In this document: in pieces, positions 52,886 through 62,300 of the stretch
How positions within the stretch are numbered: the stretch's first letter is position 1
How the letters are laid out: every line of letters begins with the position of its first letter
DNA from: Spirosoma fluviale
GTDB lineage: Bacteria; Bacteroidota; Bacteroidia; Cytophagales; Spirosomataceae
Reading direction: 5' to 3'
Length of the DNA: 64,000 nucleotides
Assembly (NCBI RefSeq): GCF_900230225.1
Contig: NZ_OCNH01000001.1
Coordinates: forward strand, 2,170,001-2,234,000
Program-made: the position numbers and the translations under genes
The notes under the pieces: generated by a model
The model's input: only the letters and a program-made list of their open reading frames with translations
What the model was told of the DNA's origin: nothing
Database searches by the model: none

Positions 52886-54811
52886 ATGAGAAATATATTG
52901 ATTTACAGAGGTCTTACCATTTTAATCGGCGTAATTTTTCTCTTCAGTGGCTTTAGCGCTGCAAGCCAGTCGATGGATCTCAGTTCGAAACCAGGTTCGA
53001 CCAAAATCACCTTGCTCTTGACCAAAAAAGGAGCATTGCAGTACAGCGTAACACGCCGGAATAAAATCATCATTGCCAATTCTCCGCTTGGCCTCAACGG
53101 TGATGACCAGGACTTTACGACTGGACTCTCAGTCGTTAACGTTTCACCCATTGGCGTCAGAAGGGAGAACTACGACTTGAAGGTGGGTAACGTCAAAACG
53201 ATAGATCATGTCCTTCAAACGAAGAGTATAACGTTTAAAAATAAGTCGGGCGCACTAATGATCATTGATTTAGTGGCCGGAAAGGAGGGCGTTGCTTTCC
53301 GCTACCGGCTTCCGGATCAGCCTAAAAAAATACGAGCGATCAATAGGGAGATTACGGGGTTTCAAATTGAGAGACAGGCGAAGGGTTGGTTACAGCCGTA
53401 TAATAAAGCGGGAAAGTACACTCCGGGCTATGAAGATTTTTACGTCAAAGTCAATCCCGGCGACTCAATCAGCCATCCCCGTAACCCATCTGTGGGGTGG
53501 TGTATGCCTGCCCTTTTTCAGGTAAATGATGGTAAAAACTGGGTGTTACTGGCCGAGTCCGCAACGGACGGTTCATTTCCGGGTTGCCATTTGCAACCCA
53601 ATTCGCCGGGCGGACTATATACAATTGCCTTTGCCGAAAAAGACGAAAAATATACCCTTCCGCTGAGCGACAATAATCATCCAACCTCCAATCTTCCCTG
53701 GACGATGCCCTGGCGGGTGATCATCATGGGTGAACAGGCCGGGGACATTCTGCTATCGAGCTTGATTACGGATTTGGCACCTGCCTCAAAACTCGACGAT
53801 ACGTCCTGGATCGAACCGGGCAAAGCTACCTGGTCATGGTGGTCACATCCCGATGATCATTCTCCTGACATGTATAACGCATTCACTGATCTTGCTGCTT
53901 CTTTCGGTTTCGGCTATACCCTGTTCGATGCTGGCTGGGAGAAAGCCAACGCCGAAGGAGGTATAATTGCGAAGGCTACTGCCAGGGGGATCAAACCAAT
54001 GGTGTGGGGCTATTCGGCAGCGTATTTTGATGCAGAAAAGAGAAAAAAGCGATTTAAAGAATTGGCGGCTATGGGCGTTAAAGGGGTTAAAATCGACTTT
54101 TGGTGTTCAGACCGGCAGGACGTGATGGCCGCCTTTCACTCACTTTTTGAGGATGCCGCCAACGAACATTTACTGATAAACCTCCACGGCACGACCGTTC
54201 CAAGGGGCTGGCATCGAACCTGGCCCAATTTCATGACAGCCGAAGCCGTTTTAGGGACGGAAAGTTATTTTTATGAAGCCAGATATCCGGACAAAGCCGC
54301 TGAGCAGAATACGGTATTGCCCTTCACCAGAAATGTAGCCGGTCCTACTGACTACACTCCGTTTGCCCTAACGATACGAAAATATCCCCGGCTGAACACG
54401 GCAGTTCATGAACTGGCTACGGCTATGATCTATACGTCCGGCATTATTCATTTTGCCGATTCAAAAGAGGTGTTTGATTCACTGCCTGTGCCGGTTCGAA
54501 ATTTGTTAAAAGACATGCCTGCCACCTGGGATAAAACGGAAAGTATCGTGGCTGAACCGGGGGAACAGATCATTCTCTCTCGTCAGAAAGACCGCCTTTC
54601 TTACATTGTGGGCATCAATGGTACGAATAAAGTAGTACCTGTCAACCTCAACCTGGCCAGGTACGCAAAGGGCTTTTCTAAATTTAGAGTCATTACCGAA
54701 GGCGGCAATCCAATGATGACGTTTAAAACGGAAACCTATCCAATCACGTCTACCTGGCAACACGCATTTGCTCCCAAAGGCGGCTTTATTATCCAGTTCA
54801 TTAATGAGTAA
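52886..54811 (+). CDS. GH97 family glycosidase
   Basis: About 641 aa from the ATG at 52886, chosen for its signal peptide (IYRGLTILIGVIFLFSGFSAASQ); the frame reaches 52832. The three GH97 parts are seen: N-terminal beta-sandwich (ITLLLTKKGALQYSV), the (beta/alpha)8 barrel with GYTLFDAGWEKANAEGGI and GVKGVKIDFWCSDRQDVM, and a C-terminal beta-domain (YIVGINGTNKVVPVNL). Asp404 in KIDFW aligns with the nucleophile position of retaining GH97 alpha-galactosidases, which favours that activity over SusB-type alpha-glucosidase. It likely acts in the periplasm, first of a three-gene plus-strand set. Confidence 0.9.
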   Translation: MRNILIYRGLTILIGVIFLFSGFSAASQSMDLSSKPGSTKITLLLTKKGALQYSVTRRNKIIIANSPLGLNGDDQDFTTGLSVVNVSPIGVRRENYDLKVGNVKTIDHVLQTKSITFKNKSGALMIIDLVAGKEGVAFRYRLPDQPKKIRAINREITGFQIERQAKGWLQPYNKAGKYTPGYEDFYVKVNPGDSISHPRNPSVGWCMPALFQVNDGKNWVLLAESATDGSFPGCHLQPNSPGGLYTIAFAEKDEKYTLPLSDNNHPTSNLPWTMPWRVIIMGEQAGDILLSSLITDLAPASKLDDTSWIEPGKATWSWWSHPDDHSPDMYNAFTDLAASFGFGYTLFDAGWEKANAEGGIIAKATARGIKPMVWGYSAAYFDAEKRKKRFKELAAMGVKGVKIDFWCSDRQDVMAAFHSLFEDAANEHLLINLHGTTVPRGWHRTWPNFMTAEAVLGTESYFYEARYPDKAAEQNTVLPFTRNVAGPTDYTPFALTIRKYPRLNTAVHELATAMIYTSGIIHFADSKEVFDSLPVPVRNLLKDMPATWDKTESIVAEPGEQIILSRQKDRLSYIVGINGTNKVVPVNLNLARYAKGFSKFRVITEGGNPMMTFKTETYPITSTWQHAFAPKGGFIIQFINE

Positions 54812-54939
54812 GACGGGTTGAGGCATTCCTATCCAGTTTTCCATGCTTCAACCGAGTTAAGCCGCCACCGCTTTGTTGAGTAGGTTTATCCAAACTATGC
54901 TTACTGTAGAAACACTGATTCTTCCTCAGGAAATCTGCT

Positions 54940-55698
54940 ATGTACAGAAAATGTAAACCCCTGTTGCCGATTATAGCTTTTGTCGTTTTATCAGCCTTAC
55001 AACCAGGTGGCCTTACTGCCTTTGCCCAGGGACCGGGTCCGGGACAAAGAATCCCCCTCCCTCCCATACCTGTAAAAGGCGATACAACCCATACGCTATC
55101 CAAACACTTCACAACGGCGGCTACCGCAAAAAAAGCACCGGATGACAAGGGCTTTATTCAACGCTGGCTTGTGCTGGAACCCGTAAAGAAAGACATTGTC
55201 AGAAATAACATATTCACGGACAACTACCTCAGAACAACGTTTTTAGCCGATAATTTTTCCAGCGATTACACCACCGTTCCCAAAGATGGTGAAACGGTGA
55301 AAGTGGGAAACCAGGAACTGAAGTGGTATGCGTTGGACAGTAAGGCGTTCAACGTTAATTTATACCATTTTACCTACGCCATTAATAAGCCAAAATACGG
55401 CATACTGGTCTGGCTGGTCACGGTCATCGATTGCCCTGAAGAAATTCAGAACGTCAGGATGGCTGCCGGGTGTAATTCCGGCAGCATGTGGTGGTTGAAT
55501 GGCCAGGAAGCATTGATGCTTTCCGGCGACAGGGATATGATTGCCGATAATGGTACATCGGCACGGTTAACGCTTAAAAAGGGAAGAAACATCATTCGGG
55601 GGGCTGTCATAAACGGGCCGGGCATGGCTAATTTCTGCGTTCGTTTTTTAGATGAAAATGGATCGCCCGTAAAAAATATCAGTATTCGTTATCAATAA
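54940..55698 (+). CDS. Secreted beta-sandwich-type protein of unknown function
   Basis: A 252-aa protein with a signal peptide (LLPIIAFVVLSALQPGGLTAFAQ) and a Gly/Pro-rich linker. The main part has GFIQRWLVLEPVKKDIVRN, AFNVNLYHFTYAINKPKYG, GSMWWLNGQEALMLSGDRDM and RLTLKKGRNIIRGAVINGPGMANFCVRF. This resembles the galactose-binding-like lobe seen next to some Bacteroidota acetylxylan esterases, but no esterase domain is present. A carbohydrate-binding role is plausible from context between GH97 and GH43 genes. The function is not established. Confidence 0.65.
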   Translation: MYRKCKPLLPIIAFVVLSALQPGGLTAFAQGPGPGQRIPLPPIPVKGDTTHTLSKHFTTAATAKKAPDDKGFIQRWLVLEPVKKDIVRNNIFTDNYLRTTFLADNFSSDYTTVPKDGETVKVGNQELKWYALDSKAFNVNLYHFTYAINKPKYGILVWLVTVIDCPEEIQNVRMAAGCNSGSMWWLNGQEALMLSGDRDMIADNGTSARLTLKKGRNIIRGAVINGPGMANFCVRFLDENGSPVKNISIRYQ

Positions 55699-55739
55699 CA
55701 GGTAGTAGTCTGCTTAAGCTAATTAACACAAATCAGTAC

Positions 55740-57185
55740 ATGAAACGAATGAACATAACCGGCCTGACAACTTTACTGGTTTTATTGATAACACAGACCC
55801 TAACAGCCCAGATCGGAAGACCCTTCATCCATGACCCCTCGACCGTCGCTGAATGTGACGGCAAATATTACACATTCGGCACAGGTGGTGGCGGATTGAT
55901 TTCCAATGATGGCTGGACGTGGCATGGTGGCGGGGTACGACCGGGTGGCGGAGCGGCTCCTGATGTCATCAAAATCGGGGATCGTTACCTGGTCATCTAT
56001 GGAGCAACCGGTGGGGCAGGCAACCACAAAGGCGCTATTCTGACCATGTGGAACAAGACATTAGACCCAAAATCTCCTGATTTTAAGTATTCTGAACCAG
56101 TTGTCGTGGCTACCTCAGACGGCTATGAAGAGAACGACGCCATTGACCCCGGTGTTCTGTTAGACCCTACAACCGGACGCCTTTGGCTAACCTACGGCAC
56201 CTATTTTGGCTACACTCGCCTTATTGAATTAGACCCCAAAACAGGAAAACTTAAGGCAGGTAATAAACCCGTCGATGTTGCCATCGTATGCGAAGCCAGC
56301 ACGTTAGTCTATCGCGACGGTTGGTACTACCTGCTGGCCACGCATGGCAGTTGTTGCGATGGTGCCAACTCTACCTACAATGTGGTGGTGGGTCGATCCA
56401 AGAAAATAACCGGCCCTTACGTCGATAATGTAGGCAGAAGCATGTTGGAAGGGGGCGGTAAGCTGGTGGTGGCTACCCGAGGAAGCTTAATAGGCCCCGG
56501 GCATTTTGGTCACATCATTCTGGAGAAAGGCGTTGAAAAAATGTCCCTCCATTACGAAGCCGATTTAGAGCAGGGTGGTCGAAGTGTATTAGGCATACTT
56601 CCGGTCATTTGGAAAGATGGCTGGCCTGTTGCCGGCGAAAAGTTTAAAGAAGATACGTATGAAATTGAATCCGTACGAAGAGGCTACGGCTTAGAGCTGG
56701 CCGTTGATTTCACACGAATGGCCGTTGGACCACGGGGATTTGGCCAACCCAACAATGACCCCATAAAACCCGTTCAGGCACAGCAACTAGCCGATGTACA
56801 GAAAAACTGGCCAACCGGTCCCATTACCTTGAGAATAGGCGATTACATGTCCCGTCCCCATCAAAAATGGACGATCACCGATGCGCCTGATACGACCGGC
56901 TACTTAGGTGGTCCCTATTACAAAATTGTACTGGCCGGAACCGATCGGGCATTAGCGGCAACTACCGACGCAGAAGTACTAACGGTACCTGCATTTACCG
57001 GCGCACCCGAACAGTTATGGCGAATCGACCAATTGACGGATGGTACCTACCGGATAATGCCCAAGATCGTACCGAACTCAGGAAAGAAATTAGCGCTGGT
57101 ATCGTCCGGAGACAGCACACCAACTCTGGCAGAATTTGATTTTAACAGCGATAATTCTAAATGGAATTTTAGAGCTGCTCATTAG
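55740..57185 (+). CDS. GH43 family glycosidase with C-terminal trefoil-like domain
   Basis: A 481-aa secreted enzyme (signal peptide ITGLTTLLVLLITQTLTAQ). The five-bladed GH43 propeller has IHDPSTVAECDGKYYTFGTG (base Asp), NDAIDPGVLLDPTTGRLWLTYG (pKa-tuning Asp) and VCEASTLVYRDGWYYLLATHG (acid Glu). The gap after about residue 320 leads to a domain with QKWTITDAP and EQLWRIDQLTDGTYRIMPK, a ricin/CBM13-like trefoil. Such proteins are commonly endo-arabinanases or arabinofuranosidases. It lies 41 bases after the beta-sandwich gene. Confidence 0.88.
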   Translation: MKRMNITGLTTLLVLLITQTLTAQIGRPFIHDPSTVAECDGKYYTFGTGGGGLISNDGWTWHGGGVRPGGGAAPDVIKIGDRYLVIYGATGGAGNHKGAILTMWNKTLDPKSPDFKYSEPVVVATSDGYEENDAIDPGVLLDPTTGRLWLTYGTYFGYTRLIELDPKTGKLKAGNKPVDVAIVCEASTLVYRDGWYYLLATHGSCCDGANSTYNVVVGRSKKITGPYVDNVGRSMLEGGGKLVVATRGSLIGPGHFGHIILEKGVEKMSLHYEADLEQGGRSVLGILPVIWKDGWPVAGEKFKEDTYEIESVRRGYGLELAVDFTRMAVGPRGFGQPNNDPIKPVQAQQLADVQKNWPTGPITLRIGDYMSRPHQKWTITDAPDTTGYLGGPYYKIVLAGTDRALAATTDAEVLTVPAFTGAPEQLWRIDQLTDGTYRIMPKIVPNSGKKLALVSSGDSTPTLAEFDFNSDNSKWNFRAAH

Positions 57186-57235
57186 AATAGTTTACGATTC
57201 CGCCAACCGTTAGAACGACAGAAACCATAAAGTTC

Positions 57236-59194
57236 CTATTTTCGAAACTGAAGCGCTTTTACCGTTACGGCAGTGGCTTTTCCCGCTGGAAATTTCACAA
57301 AGACGTCATGATGCCCCGAGACACCGTTGACAGATTGGCTTACCGTTTTCCAGGTCGCCCTGCCGCCGGTTGATTTAAACGGGATAGTGGCGATCTTTTT
57401 TCCAGTAGTTAAATCGTCGAGCCATAGCTCAAGCGTACCCGACATTCCCGTCGATACTTGAACCTGAACCTGTTTGGCCGCGTCTTTACCCGCGCCTAAA
57501 TCAACGCCCGACAGCATAAACCAACCACCCTGATCGGAATCCGTAGTGACCCCAGATTCGACTCCGGCTCCCGTTTTTTCAACGCCATAATAATTACTGT
57601 AACCCACGGCCGGGAGGCTGGAAAAGCCGTCTTTACAGACAAAGAAATCAAAGTCGGCGGGTTTACCTTCGGCAAATAAACCCACACTGGTGCCCACCCA
57701 CGAATTGAAATTGGGTTGGGCCTTGTCCAGACTCACCGCGCTGATGGGAGGCCCAACGGCGGTCCATTTCGTTCCGTCACCGCTGTAGTAGCCGGTCAAC
57801 TGGTGCTCGTTCCGCTCCACTTTCAGCCAGACGACGCTGCCAGCTGAATTTGGCACCGTGCGAATGGCAGTATCGAGTTTGAAGACGATCTTTTTGCCCG
57901 CATCGAACCCGCTGTAGAGCTGCGCAAACACTTTCTGATTCCCATTGGTCAGGTAAATACCGGCTTTCGCAGCGGCATCGTCGGCGTTGAGGTCGACACG
58001 GGTGACGGCAGAATAATAATGGTCCGTTTCTTTTTGCATCAGGTGCACACGGGCGGTGTCGGGCGAGAGACGTACCCAGCCTTTCCGCGCCGACAGCGAA
58101 TACCGGTTCGCTGCCGCTGCCCGTTTGCTCAGGAAATGCCAGTTTGGTGAAAGCGCGTCGCTGTCGAACCGGTCAGACTGTGCGCTTCGCCATAAAATAC
58201 CCGATTGGGGCAGGTTGGGCCGGACCACGGGTTTGGTGGTGGGCGCTACTCCCCAGGGCCGGTCACCTTCCCAGATAACCTGATACAGACCCGTTTGCCG
58301 CCCCATACCCGACCAATCGGCTCCCTCCAGCGGCTTTTCGTAGCTTTGCCCAATGGTCCACCAGGTGCCATCGGCCAGCTGAATCGGTGCCGAAATGTGG
58401 TTAGGGCGACGGAATCCGGTTTTGGGGTCGGTGATGGGTTTAAAGAAGTCGCCGAGCCGTTCCCACTGGGTCGAATCGGCGGTGAGGGCTTTACCCCGCA
58501 TGGCATATTGCCCGCCCGACACGTCGCCCGCCGGGAAATAGTAGTAGTAGCCATTCCGCTTGCACATCACCGGCCCCTCCGCCCAGCTGTATTGTAATTT
58601 GGCGTTGACCCAGTCGAGATCAATGACCGATGCCGTTAGCTGGCCATCCCGTCCCAGCTCCTGCAACCGGTTGGTTTTCTGGCCGTTCTTGATCACCATG
58701 TACGGCTTGCCATCGTCGTCGACAAAGATCGAATTGTCGTAGCCCAGCGGCCCCGTTTTAGGGTCACCTTTCACCCGCACCGGCTCCGACCACGGACCTT
58801 TGGGGTTGCTGGCTTTGGAAAACCATTGGCCGTTAGCCGAGAAGTAGATCCAGTACGACCCGTAGAAGTAGGTAATGGCACCCTGCCAGATGCCCGCCGA
58901 GGGCCGGTCGGTCACAAAACCGGCGATGGGTGGCACCACCCGGCTGATGACCTCCCAATGCACCATGTCTTTGGAGTGATAGATAGGCAGATAGGGGGTG
59001 AAATGAAAACTCGACCCACAATGGTAAAAGTCATCCCCCACGCGTAGCATGGTTGGGTCCGGGTGGTCGCCGGGGAGAACCGGGTTTACGTAGGTGTTGA
59101 CCTGGGAGTAGTTGGACGTCTGCTGTGCCTGGACAGCCGGGGAGCCCAGGAGCAATGTGCTCAGGATAAAAGGCAAGCTAGCGTAATGGTTCAT
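57236..59194 (-). CDS. GH43 xylosidase/arabinofuranosidase with accessory domains
   Basis: A 652-aa secreted enzyme (MNHYASLPFILSTLLLGSPAVQAQ). The GH43 part has NPVLPGDHPDPTMLRVGDDFY (base Asp), YDNSIFVDDDGKPYMVIKNG and LQYSWAEGPVMCKRNGYYYY (acid Glu). Residues ~340-520 form a concanavalin-like C-terminal domain (DSDALSPNWHFLSKR). The end (WFMLSGVDLGAGKDAAKQVQVQ onward) resembles a CBM6-type module. It probably releases xylose or arabinose from hemicellulose. It lies downstream of the HTCS gene, from which it is separated by a 40-bp palindrome. Confidence 0.9.
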   Translation of the reverse strand: MNHYASLPFILSTLLLGSPAVQAQQTSNYSQVNTYVNPVLPGDHPDPTMLRVGDDFYHCGSSFHFTPYLPIYHSKDMVHWEVISRVVPPIAGFVTDRPSAGIWQGAITYFYGSYWIYFSANGQWFSKASNPKGPWSEPVRVKGDPKTGPLGYDNSIFVDDDGKPYMVIKNGQKTNRLQELGRDGQLTASVIDLDWVNAKLQYSWAEGPVMCKRNGYYYYFPAGDVSGGQYAMRGKALTADSTQWERLGDFFKPITDPKTGFRRPNHISAPIQLADGTWWTIGQSYEKPLEGADWSGMGRQTGLYQVIWEGDRPWGVAPTTKPVVRPNLPQSGILWRSAQSDRFDSDALSPNWHFLSKRAAAANRYSLSARKGWVRLSPDTARVHLMQKETDHYYSAVTRVDLNADDAAAKAGIYLTNGNQKVFAQLYSGFDAGKKIVFKLDTAIRTVPNSAGSVVWLKVERNEHQLTGYYSGDGTKWTAVGPPISAVSLDKAQPNFNSWVGTSVGLFAEGKPADFDFFVCKDGFSSLPAVGYSNYYGVEKTGAGVESGVTTDSDQGGWFMLSGVDLGAGKDAAKQVQVQVSTGMSGTLELWLDDLTTGKKIATIPFKSTGGRATWKTVSQSVNGVSGHHDVFVKFPAGKATAVTVKALQFRK

Positions 59195-59262
59195 ATTTTA
59201 CGTACAGGAAGAACCTGTTAAAACTTTTCAAAAATATGTTGAATGAATGTTGGTTTCCTGGC

Positions 59263-59363
59263 TGTAGTACCGACCGCCGACACGTCGTACCGCCCGGTCG
59301 GGCGTGTATCTAATCGCTTCTCACCCGACCGGGCGGTACGACGTGTCGGCGGTCGGTACTACA
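59263..59363. repeat. 40-bp perfect inverted repeat after the HTCS gene
   Basis: Arms 59263-59302 and 59324-59363 are perfectly complementary over 40 bases around a 21-base loop. The repeat is GC-rich (core CCGACCGCCGACACGTCGTA). It lies 15 bases beyond the HTCS stop (59378) and 69 bases before the GH43 start. No T-run follows; see findings. Confidence 0.85.
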
Positions 59364-59377
59364 TTTTGATAAAAAGG

Positions 59378-62300
59378 TTAAACAGCTTTCAGTTGTTGTT
59401 CGGCATAGTGGGCGGGTGACACACCATACAATTCTTTAAACGACACCGAGAAATTATTGGCATTGGCAAAGCCCGTAGCAAAGGCCACTTCCGAAACCGT
59501 CAATCCTTTCGTTGTCAGCAGGTCAGCCGCCTGTTTTAGTCGTATATGCCTGATTAAATCCCGCGTTGTCGAGTTTGTCAATTCTTTTAATTTTCGATGA
59601 AGGTGTACCCGGCTTATGCCAATTTCACTGGCAATCATTTCGACACTTAAGTCCGGGTTCGACATGTTTTTATTGATCAGGGCGTGTACTTTTTCCAGGA
59701 GCTTTGTATCGGCGGATTTGATACTGACTTTCGAAATAAATTCCTCCTGATACTGCTGCTCGCTTTCGTTGTTGAGGATGATCTGCCGATTCCGGATCAG
59801 ACTTTTGATCGTTTTCAACAGTATGTCGATGTTGAACGGTTTTGTGATGTAGGCGTCTGCCCCCAATTCGAACCCCAGCGCATTACTCGACTCCTCCGTT
59901 TTTGCCGTCAGCAGAATAACCGGTATATGGTTGACCAGCGGATTTGCCCGCAACTTCCGGCAGAGGGCCATCCCGTCCATTACCGGCATCATGACGTCAC
60001 TGACCACCAGATCGGGTTTTTCTTTCATGATTCCTTTATACGCATCCTCCCCATTGGCATAGGCAAAAACCGTGTACTCGCCCGATAATTCATCCGTAAG
60101 GTAATTGCAGATTTCCGTATCGTCGTCGGCAATAACGATACGCCGGGCTTTCTTCCGGGATCTTACTTCGATCTGTCCGTTCTCCGCTAACTCCGGCAAT
60201 TGGTGCTGACCGACAGGCAATCCTGCTAAGGGCGTAACGCTCTCTTCAACAGCCAGTTCAAGCGGTAAGGTGATCAGGAAACGACAACCGACCGGGTCCA
60301 TGTTTTCTGCTCTGATGCCGCCCCCATGCAACTCAACCAGTTGCTTTACCAGATGGAGACCAATACCCGTACCCTGCTGATTATAGCCCCGGTGTTCTTC
60401 GGATTGATAAAAACATTCGAATATCCGTTCGGTCTCCAGCTCACTGATGCAATGCCCCGAATCTTCGATGGCAATTACCAAATCGGGTTGCCCATCCGCC
60501 GTTTCTGACTCACTGACGGTCAGCGCCACCCGAATCGTGCCGCCCGCCGGGGTGAATTTGAACGCATTGGACAAGACATTGATCAGCACTTTGTCGAAAT
60601 TGTGGGGGTCGATACGGGCGAAAATCCGCTCCGGCGGAACGTCTAGGATAAACTGAATTTGCTTCGAATGAATCTGTTCTTCAAAAAACTGGCAAACGTC
60701 TTTCGTGAACTGAGCCATCTCAATCTGGGCGAGTTGCAGGGTCATCTGTCCTTTTTCAATTTTTCGGATGTCCATTAGCTGGTTCACCAGATCCAGTATC
60801 CGTTTTGTGTTGCGCCCCATAATGTCATACAGGTGGCCGCGTTCCTCGTTCTGATCGGTGGTAATGAGTTTTTGTAACGGGCTGACCACCAGCGTCAGGG
60901 GGGTGCGTATCTCGTGGGCGATGTTAATGAAGAACTGAAGCTTGGCTTCGTTGATTTCTTCCTGACGCTGGTGCGCCAGAAATTCCGCTTTTGCCTGTCG
61001 CCGGTTTTTGATAATTCGGGCAATCAGTATACCCAGCAACAGGAGTAATAACGCGTAGACGAGTTTGGCCCAGGTCGATAAATACCAGACCGGATGGACG
61101 ATTACCGTTACCTGCCGAATCTCTGAAACGGCGCTGTTGAATTTGGCCCGTAACCGAAATTCGTACCTGCCCGGCGACAGATTGTCGAATGTGAGCCGGT
61201 TGGAACCGGGCCGTAATTCTTCCCAACCGTTATCATTGATGGAATATTGGTAGGCTACCCGCTCGGCATCGATGAAATCCATGGTCGAGAATTCGAGCGT
61301 AAACGAGTTGTCGTGGTGAGCCAGGTTAAATTCGGTGGCATTCGTAACGGTGGTATCGACGACCTGGAAACTGCCCGACAGCGTTCCTTTCTTAACCGGT
61401 TTATCGCGGATAAACAGATCGACGATCCGCACCGTCAGCCGCTTGTTGGCAACGCGAATTTCGTCGGGTTTGAAAAACGAAATGCCGTTCACGCCACCGA
61501 AATACAACTCCCCGCTGCTACTGTTGAGCGAGGCTCCCCGGCTGAATTCATTCCCCTGCAGCCCATCCGAGGAATAGAAATTAGTGAACGTGCTGGAGTC
61601 GACATCCATCTTCGAAAGTCCCCGGTTGGTGCTTAGCCAGAGATCGCCCATCTTATCGCCTTGTATGGCCCAGATGAAGTTGCCCGGTAAGCCTTGGTCC
61701 GCGTCGAACGAGGTGATTTCCTTTGTCGAGCGGTTCATTTTTTTCAGGCCCTGCGACGTACCTATCCACAAATTACCCTTATTGTCTTCGTATAGGGAGT
61801 ACACGACAGTACCGGCCATCAGCCGATTCGTACCCAGCGTAGACACAAAATTTTCGGTGTCGAGGTCCAGACAGCCCAGCCCGTCGAAGGTGCCGATGAA
61901 CAGTTTGTTGTCTTTCGTAACCAGCAGGCAGTTAATCCAGCTGTTCGGAATGTAGTTGAGTTCGGGCCGGTAGAGCTTGCCGGGCAAGGCTTCAAAGTTT
62001 TTGACCGCCCCCAACCGGAGGTCCAGCCGGAAAATACCGGAGCCCATCGTGCCGATCCAAAGCCGCTGGCGGGCATCTTCCTTGATACTGAACACACGCT
62101 GTACGTTGTCACCCCTTTTGTCGACCAGCTTGTTGATGTAGGTACTCTTTCCGGTGCTACGATCAAAGCGGGACAAGCCCGTCAGGTAAGAGCCGAGCCA
62201 GAGATTTTGTTGGGAGTCCTCGTGAATCGTCAGAATGTTCGACGGGGTCGTACCGCCTTCCTTATCCGTTGGGTAATGAACACTGGCGTTGCCCGTGGCC

